Positions 25,498 through 35,026 of a DNA stretch of 64,000 nt are shown here, in pieces. The position numbers and the translations under genes were made by a program. The notes below the pieces were generated by a model. That model did not search any database, was not told the origin of the DNA, and saw only the letters and a list, made by a program, of their open reading frames with translations. Each line of letters starts with the position of its first letter. Positions within the stretch are counted from its first letter, which is position 1. The DNA lies in assembly GCA_947625475.1 (NCBI GenBank), contig CANQOL010000016.1:1-64000 (forward strand). Direction: 5' to 3'. The stretch comes from an uncultured Acetatifactor sp. (GTDB taxonomy: Bacteria > Bacillota > Clostridia > Lachnospirales > Lachnospiraceae).

Positions 25498-26340
25498 CTA
25501 CAGATTTCCCGCCAGGGCATCCTTCAGGACGCCGAAGAATTCCCGCAGCAGATTGTTGGGCAGGGAGCTTAAGGCGGTGCTTCCCGCCAGGCCGCTGACG
25601 TTCTCATAGCCCAGCCTGCGGGCAATTCCCAGGGCCCTGTACACATGGAAATTGTTGGTCACCACCACCACGCTGTCCTTTTCTCTGTCCAGGAGCCCGG
25701 CGCTGTACTCCAGATTCTGCCGGGTGTTCGCCGAGGCATCCTCCGTCAGGATCCGCTCCCCCGCAATCCCCTTCTCCAGCAGATATTCCCTCATCCCCTG
25801 GGCCTCCGAGGCAGACTCGTCCGCACCCCTGCCGCCGGAGACGATCACCTTCGTCCCGGGATTTTCCTCCAGGTAAGAAACCGCCGCGTCCAGGCGTCTT
25901 CTCAGCACGTCGCTGGGCCCGTTCTCCTTCATCTGGGCTCCCAGCACAATACAGTAATCCGCCCCGGGCTCTCCCCCGGCCCCAAACCGGGAAAGGATGC
26001 AGCCCTCCACCAGCAGAAACAAAAAAAGCCCTGCCGCGGCCAAAATCCCCACGCTCCATCTGGCCCACCCCGGCAGGCCCTCCCAGAAACCCGTCCGGGC
26101 CAGCAGCGCCCCCGCCCCCATCAGGCACAGGCCCAGCACGCCCCACACCAGATAAAACCGGGTTCCGTGGGCAATGAAAAATAAGATTGCAAGACAGTAA
26201 AGCAGGCAAACCGCCCCCAAAACCGCCAGCGCCTTCCCCAGCAGCGGCATATATTTCCCTCTCCTTCTCCGCTCCGACACATAAATCACCCGCCTGGTCC
26301 TGGCCAGGGGGATCAGCTCATTCTTTCTCCTTCGCCTCAT
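25498..26340 (-). CDS. YdcF/ElyC-type DUF218 membrane protein
   Basis: A 280-aa protein with a very basic N-terminus (MRRRRKNE), about three or four membrane segments up to residue ~115, then a DUF218 domain: ADYCIVLGAQMKENGPSDVL, KVIVSGGRGADESASEAQ, ILTEDASANTRQNLEYS and VVVVTNNFHVYRALGIAR. This is the full motif set of the SanA/ElyC/YdcF family, linked to envelope polysaccharide carriers and cell-wall integrity. The domain should be extracytoplasmic. Substrate and reaction remain uncertain. Confidence 0.85.
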   Translation of the reverse strand: MRRRRKNELIPLARTRRVIYVSERRRRGKYMPLLGKALAVLGAVCLLYCLAILFFIAHGTRFYLVWGVLGLCLMGAGALLARTGFWEGLPGWARWSVGILAAAGLFLFLLVEGCILSRFGAGGEPGADYCIVLGAQMKENGPSDVLRRRLDAAVSYLEENPGTKVIVSGGRGADESASEAQGMREYLLEKGIAGERILTEDASANTRQNLEYSAGLLDREKDSVVVVTNNFHVYRALGIARRLGYENVSGLAGSTALSSLPNNLLREFFGVLKDALAGNL

Positions 26341-26439
26341 TTTCTGCCCTCTTTTGCGTTCCCTCCGCTTCCTTTATTATTATAACAAAAATGACGGCTC
26401 CTCTCAATAGGACCGGCCCGCTCCGTTTCTTAAAAAATT

Positions 26440-28089
26440 TTAAGATTTCCGCCTTTCCAGCATCAGACTCCATCCCCTGGCGGCATAGGGCAGAAGCAGC
26501 AGGCTGTAAGGAAAGATATACCGGGCGTTGGCCTCCCAGAAAATATGAAACAGGAAGCCGCCCAGCACCCCGATCAGGCCTATATACTGCCAGAGGCCCT
26601 CCGCCGGGCCTGCAGACTTAGGCTTTTTTCTGAGGGAAGCCAGGCAAAAGAGAAATGCCCCCATATACAGAAGGTTTTGGAACAGGTTGCAGACCCTGAT
26701 ATAAGCCACGCTGTACCTGCCCTCATACAGCTGCTGAAAGAATCCGGACCGTCCTCCGAAGGTGGCCAGGGTGGCCTGCCGCGAGGCGTAGGTTCCGTCC
26801 GCCCACTGGGACAAAAGCTTCCGGCCGTAAAAGCCCGCCGCGTAGGAGGGATACTCTCTAAAATAGGCCAGACGCTCACGGATGGCGTCCCTGCTGATCT
26901 GATTAGCCAGGTCCGCGTTCATGCCGCTTTCCCGGTAGGTGTCGAAATTAAAGCCGTTGTACCACCCCTCCGCCCGGGAGGACTCCTGCATTCCCATGGC
27001 CACATAGGACAGGGCCGTCACTCCCGAAGCCAGTTCCCCGCCCGTCCTGTGCTCATAATAGGCCTCCGCCGCCGGGAGAGAGCCGAAAGAGCACAGCAGA
27101 CAGATGCCCGCCAAAGCTGCCAGAAAAGGCCTTCTCCTGGAGAACGCCTCCACCACAAGGACAGCGGCCACTGCGATCATAAGGATCAGGGTATTCTTGC
27201 GCAGGGCTGCGGCGGCCCCGAAGCACAGGGCTGCCGACAGAGATTCTGCCGCGGTCCGGCATCCCTTGGGTGCTGTGCATCCCTTGGAAGCTGCGCATTC
27301 CTTGAAAGCTGCGCATCCCTTGGGAGCTGCGCATTCCTTAGAAACCGCGCTCCCCTGCTCCGGGTTCTCCCCCAGCCGGCAGGTAACGATCCAAAGGCCC
27401 ACAGAAAACAAGGCCATGGAGGGAATCTCCCCGTAGACAAAGGAGGTGTACATCAGGAAGGGAAAATGGAACAGGGCCAGCAACAGATACAGAGTCTGCG
27501 CCCGGCTGTCCCGGAACAGCACCTCCACGGTTTTATACTGGGCGCAAAGGATCACGCAGGCCCACACCGCATTCAGACATTTGATCAGATGATAGGCGGG
27601 CACGGAAACAGGAAACAGGTTCCAGATCCGGATAATGCACTCAAAGTACGCCATGAGCCCAACCTGCTGGGGATAGTAGGACAGATAGCTCTCCCTCGAC
27701 AAAATCACGTCCCTGCCCCCGGCAGCCATATCCTGGGCTGCGTAGAATACGGACAGGGAGTCCGCGGCAGGTACCGTCCTGCCGAACACAATCAGCAGCG
27801 CACCGGCGGCAAGGTACCATCCCAAGGTGATTCCCAGCAGGATCCGCTTGCGCCTGCGCGGTTTTTTCCCGACCCATTTCCAGATCAGCCAGGCCGCCGG
27901 GAGAAAGACACACACACATGCCGCGTGGATCAGGGGATAATCCCACTCTGTGAGAACCTTCTGACCGGTCATATCCTCCGCATAACAGGTCAGCAAAAAG
28001 CCGCTGATCCACAAAGCCGCCGTCAAAGCCAGGCATATTCCCCTGATCAGACCAAAAATCCATCCGGTTCCCTTTTCCCTGTCTGTCAT
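26440..28089 (-). CDS. Polytopic GT-C-like membrane protein with a repeat-encoded Cys-rich loop
   Basis: A 549-aa membrane protein from ATG 28089, chosen for GGAG eight bases upstream. It has ~11 hydrophobic segments and a large hydrophilic loop; SLSVFYAAQDMAAGGRDVI near the start and SYYPQQVGLMAYFE are typical of GT39-like mannosyltransferase relatives. YFREYPSYAAGFYGRKLLSQW resembles the periplasmic region of such proteins. In the middle, residues encoded at 27260-27340 form repeated six-residue units of the type (E/G)CAA(P/F/S)K, inserted between membrane segments. It may transfer a lipid-linked sugar outside the membrane; substrate unknown. It is divergent from the two related genes to the right. 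Confidence 0.65.
   Translation of the reverse strand: MTDREKGTGWIFGLIRGICLALTAALWISGFLLTCYAEDMTGQKVLTEWDYPLIHAACVCVFLPAAWLIWKWVGKKPRRRKRILLGITLGWYLAAGALLIVFGRTVPAADSLSVFYAAQDMAAGGRDVILSRESYLSYYPQQVGLMAYFECIIRIWNLFPVSVPAYHLIKCLNAVWACVILCAQYKTVEVLFRDSRAQTLYLLLALFHFPFLMYTSFVYGEIPSMALFSVGLWIVTCRLGENPEQGSAVSKECAAPKGCAAFKECAASKGCTAPKGCRTAAESLSAALCFGAAAALRKNTLILMIAVAAVLVVEAFSRRRPFLAALAGICLLCSFGSLPAAEAYYEHRTGGELASGVTALSYVAMGMQESSRAEGWYNGFNFDTYRESGMNADLANQISRDAIRERLAYFREYPSYAAGFYGRKLLSQWADGTYASRQATLATFGGRSGFFQQLYEGRYSVAYIRVCNLFQNLLYMGAFLFCLASLRKKPKSAGPAEGLWQYIGLIGVLGGFLFHIFWEANARYIFPYSLLLLPYAARGWSLMLERRKS
27260..27340 (-). repeat. 18-bp tandem minisatellite coding for a Cys-Lys-rich loop
   Basis: About 4.5 copies of an 18-bp unit encode alternating GC and EC units separated by Ala, Pro/Phe/Ser and Lys. 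The copies differ by a few bases, so they have drifted since duplication, and the repeat keeps the frame. Confidence 0.8.
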
Positions 28090-28219
28090 CCTCTCCACTC
28101 CATTCCGGGCCCTTGCGCCCCTCCCCGGCCCTGAGCGCCGGCCCGTCCCCTCTAGCATAGCATAGAGAATTTATCCTGTCCAGGGAAGGAAGATTTTTCT
28201 CCCGCTGCCGTTTTTTCCC

Positions 28220-28248
28220 TTGTCTTATTGGGGAAAACGCATTATAAT
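28220..28248 (+). promoter_or_regulatory. Promoter of the two-gene membrane protein unit
   Basis: TTGTCT (28220-28225), 17 nt, TATAAT (28243-28248), about 70 bp before the first start. Confidence 0.72.
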
Positions 28249-28317
28249 AAAAACAAAGACCAAAAAGCGGATTTCACGGCTTCCTGCGCCGCAGGGGGTC
28301 ATAAGGGGCCATACTCT

Positions 28318-30042
28318 ATGTCACAACCAAAAGCAAAGAGCGGCTGCATCTTTTTCATCCCTGTGGGCTGGCTGTTTTTTTTCTGCTGTGCCGCAGAACG
28401 AGCCCTGGCGAGGGACGGCAACCTGATCTGGAACGCCGGGTTTGTCGCCCGGCTTGTCATCCTGTGCCTGACGGCAGGTACCGTGACCGGATGTGGGCTC
28501 TACGGTTTGCTCCTCCTGCTGGAGAAGAAAAGAAGCGCCCGCGCCGGCTCCCAGGCCGGTCCGGGAACCGGAGGAAAGAGGCATCTCTCTGGCCGGAGAG
28601 TTTTTTTCGCCTGCTGGATCGGGATCGCGGCCTGCTGGCTGCCCTTTTACCTTGCCTTTTATCCGGCCATCTGCTCCTATGACATCACCATACAGCTGGG
28701 CCAGATTGTGAGCCATGCCTATAACGATCACCACCCCATTTTTCACACGCTGCTGATCGGAGCCTTTTTAAAAGCAGGAGAGCTTCTGGGAAGCGCCAAT
28801 CTGGGGATTGCTCTCAACGCCCTGTTTCAGCTGCTGGCGCTGGCGGCCTCTCTTTCCTTAGGTCTGTGGCTTTTGCAGCGTTCCGGCGCCGGGAGGGGCC
28901 GGATGATTTTGCTTTTGCTGTACTGCTGCCTGTTTCCCTTTCACGGGTATATGAGTGTCAGCATCACCAAAGACACCCTGTTTGGCGCCGTCTTTCTGGT
29001 GCAGGTGCTGATGCTGTGGCAGATTCTCCAGGGCAGGCGCAACACCCTGCGGCCCGGACTTTCCGACATTTTCTATGTACTGTCCGGGATCGGAGCGGTG
29101 CTGCTGCGCAACAACGGAAAGTATGCCCTGGCGGTTCTGCTCTGCGCCCTTTTCCCGGCGTTGCTTTTCGGGAAAGGTCTGCGGCGGCTCTTAGGCAGAG
29201 TTTTGGGGGAAACAGCCCTGATTCTGGGAGGCGGGTGTCTTCTCTTATCCCTGATTTTTTCCCTGTGCCGTGCCACCCAGGGGGACCGGAGAGAGATGCT
29301 GAGCCTGCCCATTCAGCAGCTGGCCCGGACCTATCTGTATCACGGAGGTGCCGGAGCGCTGCCGGAGGACGACGCATCCATGGCCCAGGAGGACAGTGAT
29401 CTGATCAACGATTTTATTCTGGATAGGGGTTACCTGGAGTACCGGCCGGAGATCGCGGACAACGTGAAGCGCCACACCAACACCTATGTGGTGCGGTACC
29501 GGACGGAGGACTTCCTGAAGACTTACCTCCGGCTCTTCCTGGAGTATCCGGGGGACTATCTGAATGCGGCCCTGGCTGTGGATGCGGGCTATCTGTCTCC
29601 CTGGGATGAAAGCCACGCACATGCCAGCGAGGACGGCAGGATACAGGGGCTTGCGTACGTCCATACCTGGTGGGACGAGGCGGCGCTGACTCCCCTGGGT
29701 ATCCGTGCGGACTCCAAGTGGGAATGGCTCCACAGAGTGCTGAAGCGCTTTGCGGACACCAACGGCTATTTAAGCGTCCCCCTTCTGAAATACATTATGG
29801 TACCCGGTGTGTATTTGTGGTGGGGATGCCTTTTGGCCGCCTGGCTGGCCGCCCGCAGGAGGCTTCTGCCCCTGCTTCCCCTCTCCCTGATCCTGGGCTA
29901 CTGCCTGACGCTGCTTTTGGGACCCACCGTACAGCTGAGGTATATTTATCCCGTTATGATTACACTGCCGTTTCTGACCGCTTTGCCGTCAGCAGGGAGA
30001 ACAGGCCATGAAGGAACCCCTCTTACCTCCGGAAAAGAATAA
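28318..30042 (+). CDS. DUF6020-like polytopic membrane protein
   Basis: A 574-aa protein from ATG 28318 with AAGGGG upstream; the frame is open further 5' but without a ribosome site. It has about 11-12 membrane segments. LAFYPAICSYDITIQLGQI, HHPIFHTLLIGAFL, SVSITKDTLFGAVF and AVLLRNNGKYAL are landmarks of a family of large membrane proteins (DUF6020-like) related to GT-C glycosyltransferases. A soluble outer region has DDASMAQEDSDLINDFIL. It overlaps the next gene by 35 nt. A role in extracytoplasmic glycosylation or polymer assembly is inferred. Confidence 0.68.
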   Translation: MSQPKAKSGCIFFIPVGWLFFFCCAAERALARDGNLIWNAGFVARLVILCLTAGTVTGCGLYGLLLLLEKKRSARAGSQAGPGTGGKRHLSGRRVFFACWIGIAACWLPFYLAFYPAICSYDITIQLGQIVSHAYNDHHPIFHTLLIGAFLKAGELLGSANLGIALNALFQLLALAASLSLGLWLLQRSGAGRGRMILLLLYCCLFPFHGYMSVSITKDTLFGAVFLVQVLMLWQILQGRRNTLRPGLSDIFYVLSGIGAVLLRNNGKYALAVLLCALFPALLFGKGLRRLLGRVLGETALILGGGCLLLSLIFSLCRATQGDRREMLSLPIQQLARTYLYHGGAGALPEDDASMAQEDSDLINDFILDRGYLEYRPEIADNVKRHTNTYVVRYRTEDFLKTYLRLFLEYPGDYLNAALAVDAGYLSPWDESHAHASEDGRIQGLAYVHTWWDEAALTPLGIRADSKWEWLHRVLKRFADTNGYLSVPLLKYIMVPGVYLWWGCLLAAWLAARRRLLPLLPLSLILGYCLTLLLGPTVQLRYIYPVMITLPFLTALPSAGRTGHEGTPLTSGKE

Positions 30043-31843
30043 AATTTCACGTCTCCTGTCGGGACACCTGTGCTGGTATCTGGGGCTGGCCGCCGTGCTG
30101 TGCCTGCTGGTCCCCTATCTAATCCTGGGAGAGGACGTGATTGTCACTTACCACGATCAGCTGGACGGGGAGATGGTGGCCTACATTCTCCAGGCCAGAC
30201 ATCTGTTCCAGGGGGATGTGCTGCCAGAATTCATGGGAGGGATGGATAAGACCGCTCTGACTCTGCCCGCTCCCCTGTGCGTGCTGCTTTTTCTGCCGGG
30301 TCACTATTTTGCCGCCTACACCCTCATGCAGCTGTTTGGCGCCATAACCGGCTATCTGGGCATGTATCTGCTGGGGCGGGACATTACGGGGCAAAAATGG
30401 ATCGGCATGACGGCAGGCGTTCTGTTCGCCTATCTGCCCTTTCTTCCCGTATACGGCCTGTCCCAATACGGGATTCCCCTTCTGCTGTGGTGCTTCTGGC
30501 GGCTTGGGGAAAAAAGTGGGCCGGCCCGCCGGCGCCTTGGATGCTTTCTCTACTGTATTTTGTACGCCTTAAGCTCCTCCCTTGTGCTGGTGGGCTTTGC
30601 GGTGCTGGGAGGGCTGCTGGCAGGAATCCTCTTCCAAAAAAGAGGCAGCCGGAAATATCCCCTGACCGCCTGGCTTTGTATGCTGACGGTTTATGTGGCA
30701 GAAAACAGAAGGCTCCTCGGCCAGATATTTGCCGGAAGCGGAAGCGTCTCCCACAAGACCGAATACAAAATCGTCCCGGAGCCCTTCCTGCAGAGCTGGC
30801 GGACGTACTTTACGGCCGGCGTCCAGCACAGCGAGGATCTGCATCTGTATATTCTGATCCTGGCGGCCGTCCTGCTGTTCTTTGCCGCCCTGTCCCGACT
30901 GCGGGGGAAAAAGACCTTTACAGAGGATAAGGCGCTCCAAAAGTACCTGTCACTGACGGGATGGCTGCTGGGCATCCAGCTCCTGGGGTCCCTGGCCGCG
31001 GCCCTCTGGGACGCCGCCCCGGGCTGCGCCCTCCGGGAACATCTCCAGGCCCTGAAGGGGTTTCAGCTGAACCGGATCCTCTGGGTGGCCACTCCCCTGT
31101 GGTATCTGATGCTGATCTGTCTTCTGGGCGCGGCCGCCCGGCTGGCAGGGGGAATATCCGCTTCCCGGGCCGGCAGAGGGGCCCTGCCTGCACCCGCCCG
31201 GCTTTTGCGGGCTGCCGTCCTTGTCCTTTTTGCCGGGACGGTCTGCGTGATGGGAGCCCATATTTTATACAAAAGCAACCTAAAGCCCAATCTCCAGAAG
31301 CTTTTGGACCGGTCCTATCCCATGATCTCCTACAGCGACTATTACGCCCTGGATCTGATGGATCAGGTGTACGATTACTTAGGCCAGGCCTCCGGGGAGG
31401 ATGTGAGCCAGTACCGGGTGGTCAGCTTAGGCATCGATCCGGCGGCGGCTTATTACCGGGGATTTTACTGTCTGGACGGCTACTCCAACAACTATTCTCT
31501 GGACTACAAGCACAGCTTCCGAAGGGTGATCCTGCCGGAGTTAAACAAAAGCGACTATCTGCGGCAGTATTACGACGAATGGGGGAACCGCTGTTATCTG
31601 TTCACCTGCGAGTGCCCCGGCTACTACACCATCCAGAAGGAGGGCTCCTACCTTTGGCAGTACGAAATAGACCTTGCCAGCCTGGCCGGGCTGGGAGGCA
31701 GGTATCTGCTGTCCGCCGTCTATCTCATCAACGGGGAAGAGCAGGGCCTGCGCCTTCTGCGGGAGGAAGCTTTCGAGACACCGGAAAGCTATTACCGGAT
31801 TTTTCTCTATGAAAATACCCTTTACGGCCAATCAAACAGTTGA
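30008..31843 (+). CDS. DUF6044-like polytopic membrane protein
   Basis: A 611-aa protein with ~10 membrane segments and a large C-terminal extracytoplasmic part. [18 protein letters not shown] near residue 45 places acidic residues after the first helix, as in GT-C enzymes where an Asp is catalytic. [40 protein letters not shown] and later [20 protein letters not shown] fit the DUF6044 layout. The 35-nt overlap with the preceding gene indicates coupled translation of two partner proteins. No acceptor or donor can be inferred. Confidence 0.68.
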   Translation: MKEPLLPPEKNKISRLLSGHLCWYLGLAAVLCLLVPYLILGEDVIVTYHDQLDGEMVAYILQARHLFQGDVLPEFMGGMDKTALTLPAPLCVLLFLPGHYFAAYTLMQLFGAITGYLGMYLLGRDITGQKWIGMTAGVLFAYLPFLPVYGLSQYGIPLLLWCFWRLGEKSGPARRRLGCFLYCILYALSSSLVLVGFAVLGGLLAGILFQKRGSRKYPLTAWLCMLTVYVAENRRLLGQIFAGSGSVSHKTEYKIVPEPFLQSWRTYFTAGVQHSEDLHLYILILAAVLLFFAALSRLRGKKTFTEDKALQKYLSLTGWLLGIQLLGSLAAALWDAAPGCALREHLQALKGFQLNRILWVATPLWYLMLICLLGAAARLAGGISASRAGRGALPAPARLLRAAVLVLFAGTVCVMGAHILYKSNLKPNLQKLLDRSYPMISYSDYYALDLMDQVYDYLGQASGEDVSQYRVVSLGIDPAAAYYRGFYCLDGYSNNYSLDYKHSFRRVILPELNKSDYLRQYYDEWGNRCYLFTCECPGYYTIQKEGSYLWQYEIDLASLAGLGGRYLLSAVYLINGEEQGLRLLREEAFETPESYYRIFLYENTLYGQSNS

Positions 31844-31875
31844 TACAAAATTTTATCATAAAAAGGAGAAGCGAT

Positions 31876-33084
31876 ATGGCAAAAGAGATGATTGCAATGA
31901 TTCTGGCCGGCGGCCAGGGCTCCAGGCTCTATGCCCTGACACAGAAGCTGGCAAAACCCGCAGTTCCCTTTGGCGGAAAATATCGTATCATCGATTTCCC
32001 GCTGTCAAACTGCGTCAATTCCGGCATCGATACCGTGGGCATCCTGACCCAGTATCAGCCCCTGGTGCTGAACGAGTACATAGGGAACGGCCAGCCCTGG
32101 GACCTGGACCGGCTCTACGGCGGCGTCCATGTGCTGCCCCCCTACCAGCAGGCCTCCGGCTCCGACTGGTACAAGGGCACAGCCAACGCCATCTACCAGA
32201 ACATGTCCTTTATCAACCGGTATGATCCCCAGTACGTGATCATCCTCTCCGGCGACCAGATCTGCAAGCAGGACTACAACGACTTCTTAAACTTCCACAA
32301 GGAAAAGGGAGCCGAGTTTTCCGTGGCCGTCATGGAGGTGCCCTGGGAGGATGCCTCCCGGTTCGGCCTGATGGTGGCGGACGAGGACGACCGGATCACG
32401 GAGTTCCAGGAAAAACCCAAGGAGCCCAAGTCCAACTTAGCCTCCATGGGCATCTACATCTTCAACCGGGATATCCTGGAGCAGTATCTGCAGGAGGATG
32501 AGGCGGATCCCGGCTCCTCCAACGATTTCGGCAACAACATCATCCCCAACCTGCTGCGGGACCACCGGAAGATGTATGCCTACCACTTCAAGGGCTACTG
32601 GAAGGATGTGGGAACCATATCCTCCCTCTGGGAGGCCAACATGGAGATCATGGATCCCGAGACCAGCGGCATCAACCTCTTTGACGAGAGCTGGAAGATT
32701 TACAGCCGCAACAGCGGACTGCCCGGCCACAAGATCGGCAGGGACGCGGTGGTGGAAAACTCCATGATCACCGACGGCTGCCGGATCGAGGGAAGCGTGA
32801 AGCACTCCATTCTCTTTGCCGGCGTACAGGTGGAGGCCGGCGCCCAGGTGGAGGATGCGGTGATCATGGGCAACACTGTGATCCGCTCCGGGGCCTCCGT
32901 CAAGCACTGCATCGTGGGTGAGAATGTATATATCGGCAAAAATGCCCTGGTGGGGGAGATGCCCTCGGAGGGACAAAACGGCGTGGCTACCGTAGGCCCC
33001 GGCGTCCGGGTGGGTGACAGAGCCCTCATCGGCCCCAAGGCCATGGTCAATACTCATGTAAAGGACGGTGATTCACAATGGTAA
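31876..33084 (+). CDS. glgC: Glucose-1-phosphate adenylyltransferase, catalytic subunit
   Basis: A 402-aa ADP-glucose pyrophosphorylase starting at ATG 31876 (AAAGGAG upstream). [21 protein letters not shown] is the pyrophosphorylase signature, followed by [30 protein letters not shown] and [22 protein letters not shown] and [12 protein letters not shown] are present. The C-terminal left-handed beta helix is complete. It makes ADP-glucose from ATP and glucose-1-phosphate, the committed step of bacterial glycogen synthesis. It overlaps glgD by 7 nt. No glgA or glgB is present in the window. Confidence 0.95.
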   Translation: MAKEMIAMILAGGQGSRLYALTQKLAKPAVPFGGKYRIIDFPLSNCVNSGIDTVGILTQYQPLVLNEYIGNGQPWDLDRLYGGVHVLPPYQQASGSDWYKGTANAIYQNMSFINRYDPQYVIILSGDQICKQDYNDFLNFHKEKGAEFSVAVMEVPWEDASRFGLMVADEDDRITEFQEKPKEPKSNLASMGIYIFNRDILEQYLQEDEADPGSSNDFGNNIIPNLLRDHRKMYAYHFKGYWKDVGTISSLWEANMEIMDPETSGINLFDESWKIYSRNSGLPGHKIGRDAVVENSMITDGCRIEGSVKHSILFAGVQVEAGAQVEDAVIMGNTVIRSGASVKHCIVGENVYIGKNALVGEMPSEGQNGVATVGPGVRVGDRALIGPKAMVNTHVKDGDSQW

Positions 33085-34223
33085 ATACCAATCAAGATGC
33101 ACTGGGGATCATTTTCCCCAACAGCTATGACAATCTGGTTCCCGAACTGGTCAACGAGCGTCTGATGGCCTCCATTCCCTTCGCGAGCCGGTACCGTATC
33201 ATAGACTTCCTGCTCTCCAGCATGGTCAACTGCGGGATCGACAATGTGTCTGTCATCGTCCGCAAAAACTACCGCTCCCTCATGCGGCATCTGGGCTCCG
33301 GCCGCGAGTGGGATCTGACCCGCAAAAACGGCGGTCTGAACATCGTGCCCCCCTTCGCGGAGAAAACCGTAAAGGTGTACAACGGGCGGGTGGAGGCCCT
33401 GGCCAGCATCCTGGAGTTTCTGAAGGTGCAGCGGGAGAAATACGTGATTATCTCCGATGCCAACATTGTGATGAACTTTGACTTCCGGGCCATGATCGAC
33501 GCCCATATCGCCAGCGGCGCGGACGTGACCATCGCCTACAAAAAGGAGGAAATCCCGGAGGGCTTTATGAAGCTGCAGACCACGGTGAGCGCGGATCTGT
33601 ACTACACCCTGCAGATAGAGGACGGGCGGGTTACCGCCATCCACACCAATCCCAAGACCCTGCGCCCCCAGAATTTCTCCATGAATGTCTACCTGATGGA
33701 CAGAGAGCTTCTGATTCAGCAGATCACCCGGGCCTACGCCCACGGGTTCGTCTACTTTGAGCGGGATATTCTGGCCCCTCAGCTGAAGGACCTGAACGTG
33801 TACGGCTACCAGTACGAGGGCTACACCTCCCGCATCAGCGGCATCAACAGCTACTTTGCCGAAAACATGCGGCTGTTGGACAATAATAACCTGGACGCCC
33901 TCTTTACCCCTTCCCCTGTCTACACCAAGGTCCGGGACGACAACCCCACCCGCTACCTGCCGGGCTCCCATGTGACCAACGCCATGGTGGCTGACGGCTG
34001 CGTCATCGAGGGGGAGGTGGAAAACTGTATCCTGTTCCGGGGCGTCAAAATCGGAAAGGGCGCCTGTGTGAAGAACTCTATTCTCATGGAGGATACCGCC
34101 GTCATGGACGGCGCCCAGATCGAATATGTGATCACGGACAAGGATGTGCTGATTTCCAAGAAGAAACAGTTGAAGGGAAACAGCTCCTTCCCCGTATTCG
34201 TATCCGTAGGAAAGCAGATTTAA
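33078..34223 (+). CDS. glgD: GlgD, regulatory homologue of glucose-1-phosphate adenylyltransferase
   Basis: A 381-aa GlgC paralogue. [49 protein letters not shown] and [16 protein letters not shown] match GlgD. The N-terminal GGxGxR loop is replaced by [13 protein letters not shown], so it should lack catalysis and instead form the heterotetramer that makes GlgC fully active, as known in Firmicutes. The start lies inside the end of glgC. Confidence 0.94.
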   Translation: MVNTNQDALGIIFPNSYDNLVPELVNERLMASIPFASRYRIIDFLLSSMVNCGIDNVSVIVRKNYRSLMRHLGSGREWDLTRKNGGLNIVPPFAEKTVKVYNGRVEALASILEFLKVQREKYVIISDANIVMNFDFRAMIDAHIASGADVTIAYKKEEIPEGFMKLQTTVSADLYYTLQIEDGRVTAIHTNPKTLRPQNFSMNVYLMDRELLIQQITRAYAHGFVYFERDILAPQLKDLNVYGYQYEGYTSRISGINSYFAENMRLLDNNNLDALFTPSPVYTKVRDDNPTRYLPGSHVTNAMVADGCVIEGEVENCILFRGVKIGKGACVKNSILMEDTAVMDGAQIEYVITDKDVLISKKKQLKGNSSFPVFVSVGKQI

Positions 34224-34253
34224 GAGAAGGCAGCCGCCGGAAGGAGGAAAACC

Positions 34254-35012
34254 ATGTCGGCTCAGACAGAAGAACTGATCAAAATTGTCCGGGAATGCAG
34301 CAGTATCGTATTTTTTGGCGGGGCGGGCGTCTCCACGGAGAGCGGCATACCGGATTTCCGCAGTGTGGATGGTCTGTACCATCAGCAGTACGACTACCCG
34401 CCCGAGACCATCCTCAGCCACAGCTTTTACCGGAAAAATCCGGAGGAATTCTTCCGCTTTTACCGCAACAAGATGCTCTTTCCGGCGGCAAAGCCCAACA
34501 CGGCCCACCTGGTGCTGGCCAGGCTGGAGGCCGCTGGAAAGGTGCGGGCCATAGTCACCCAGAACATTGACGGGCTGCACCAGGCCGCCGGCAGCAAGGC
34601 GGTCTATGAGCTCCACGGCTCCGTGCTGCGCAATTACTGCGAGCGGTGCGGCGCCTTCCACGGCCTGGATTACATCCTGCACTCCCAGGGAGTGCCCCGC
34701 TGTCAAAAGTGCGGCGGCCCTGTAAAGCCGGACGTGGTGCTCTACGAGGAAGGGCTGGACCAGGACACCATCACCCAGGCAGTAAGCCACATCGCCCGGG
34801 CGGATGCGCTCATCATCGGCGGCACCTCCCTGGCGGTCTATCCCGCGGCGGGACTGGTGGATTACTTCCGGGGGAAATATCTGATTGTGATCAACAAATC
34901 TCCCACCCCCAGGGACTCCCAGGCGGATCTGGTGATCCAGGAGCCCATCGGCCAGGTCTTTGGGGCCCTGCAGGAGACCCTGGGAGATGAGCTGCCGCAG
35001 GCAGCCCCCTGA
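34254..35012 (+). CDS. NAD-dependent protein deacylase (sirtuin)
   Basis: A 252-aa class U-like sirtuin. FFGGAGVSTESGIPDFRSVDG is the NAD-binding signature; TQNIDGLHQAAG and ELHGS supply the catalytic histidine. Zinc ligands appear as CERC and CQKC, and GGTSLAVYPAAGLVDYF is the C-terminal Rossmann motif. It removes acyl groups from lysines, giving nicotinamide and O-acyl-ADP-ribose, and may tune acetyl-CoA or acyl-phosphate driven acylation. It follows glgD by 30 nt with AAGGAGG upstream and is probably transcribed with the glycogen genes. Confidence 0.94.
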   Translation: MSAQTEELIKIVRECSSIVFFGGAGVSTESGIPDFRSVDGLYHQQYDYPPETILSHSFYRKNPEEFFRFYRNKMLFPAAKPNTAHLVLARLEAAGKVRAIVTQNIDGLHQAAGSKAVYELHGSVLRNYCERCGAFHGLDYILHSQGVPRCQKCGGPVKPDVVLYEEGLDQDTITQAVSHIARADALIIGGTSLAVYPAAGLVDYFRGKYLIVINKSPTPRDSQADLVIQEPIGQVFGALQETLGDELPQAAP

Positions 35013-35026
35013 GGCGCTGCTTTTCC

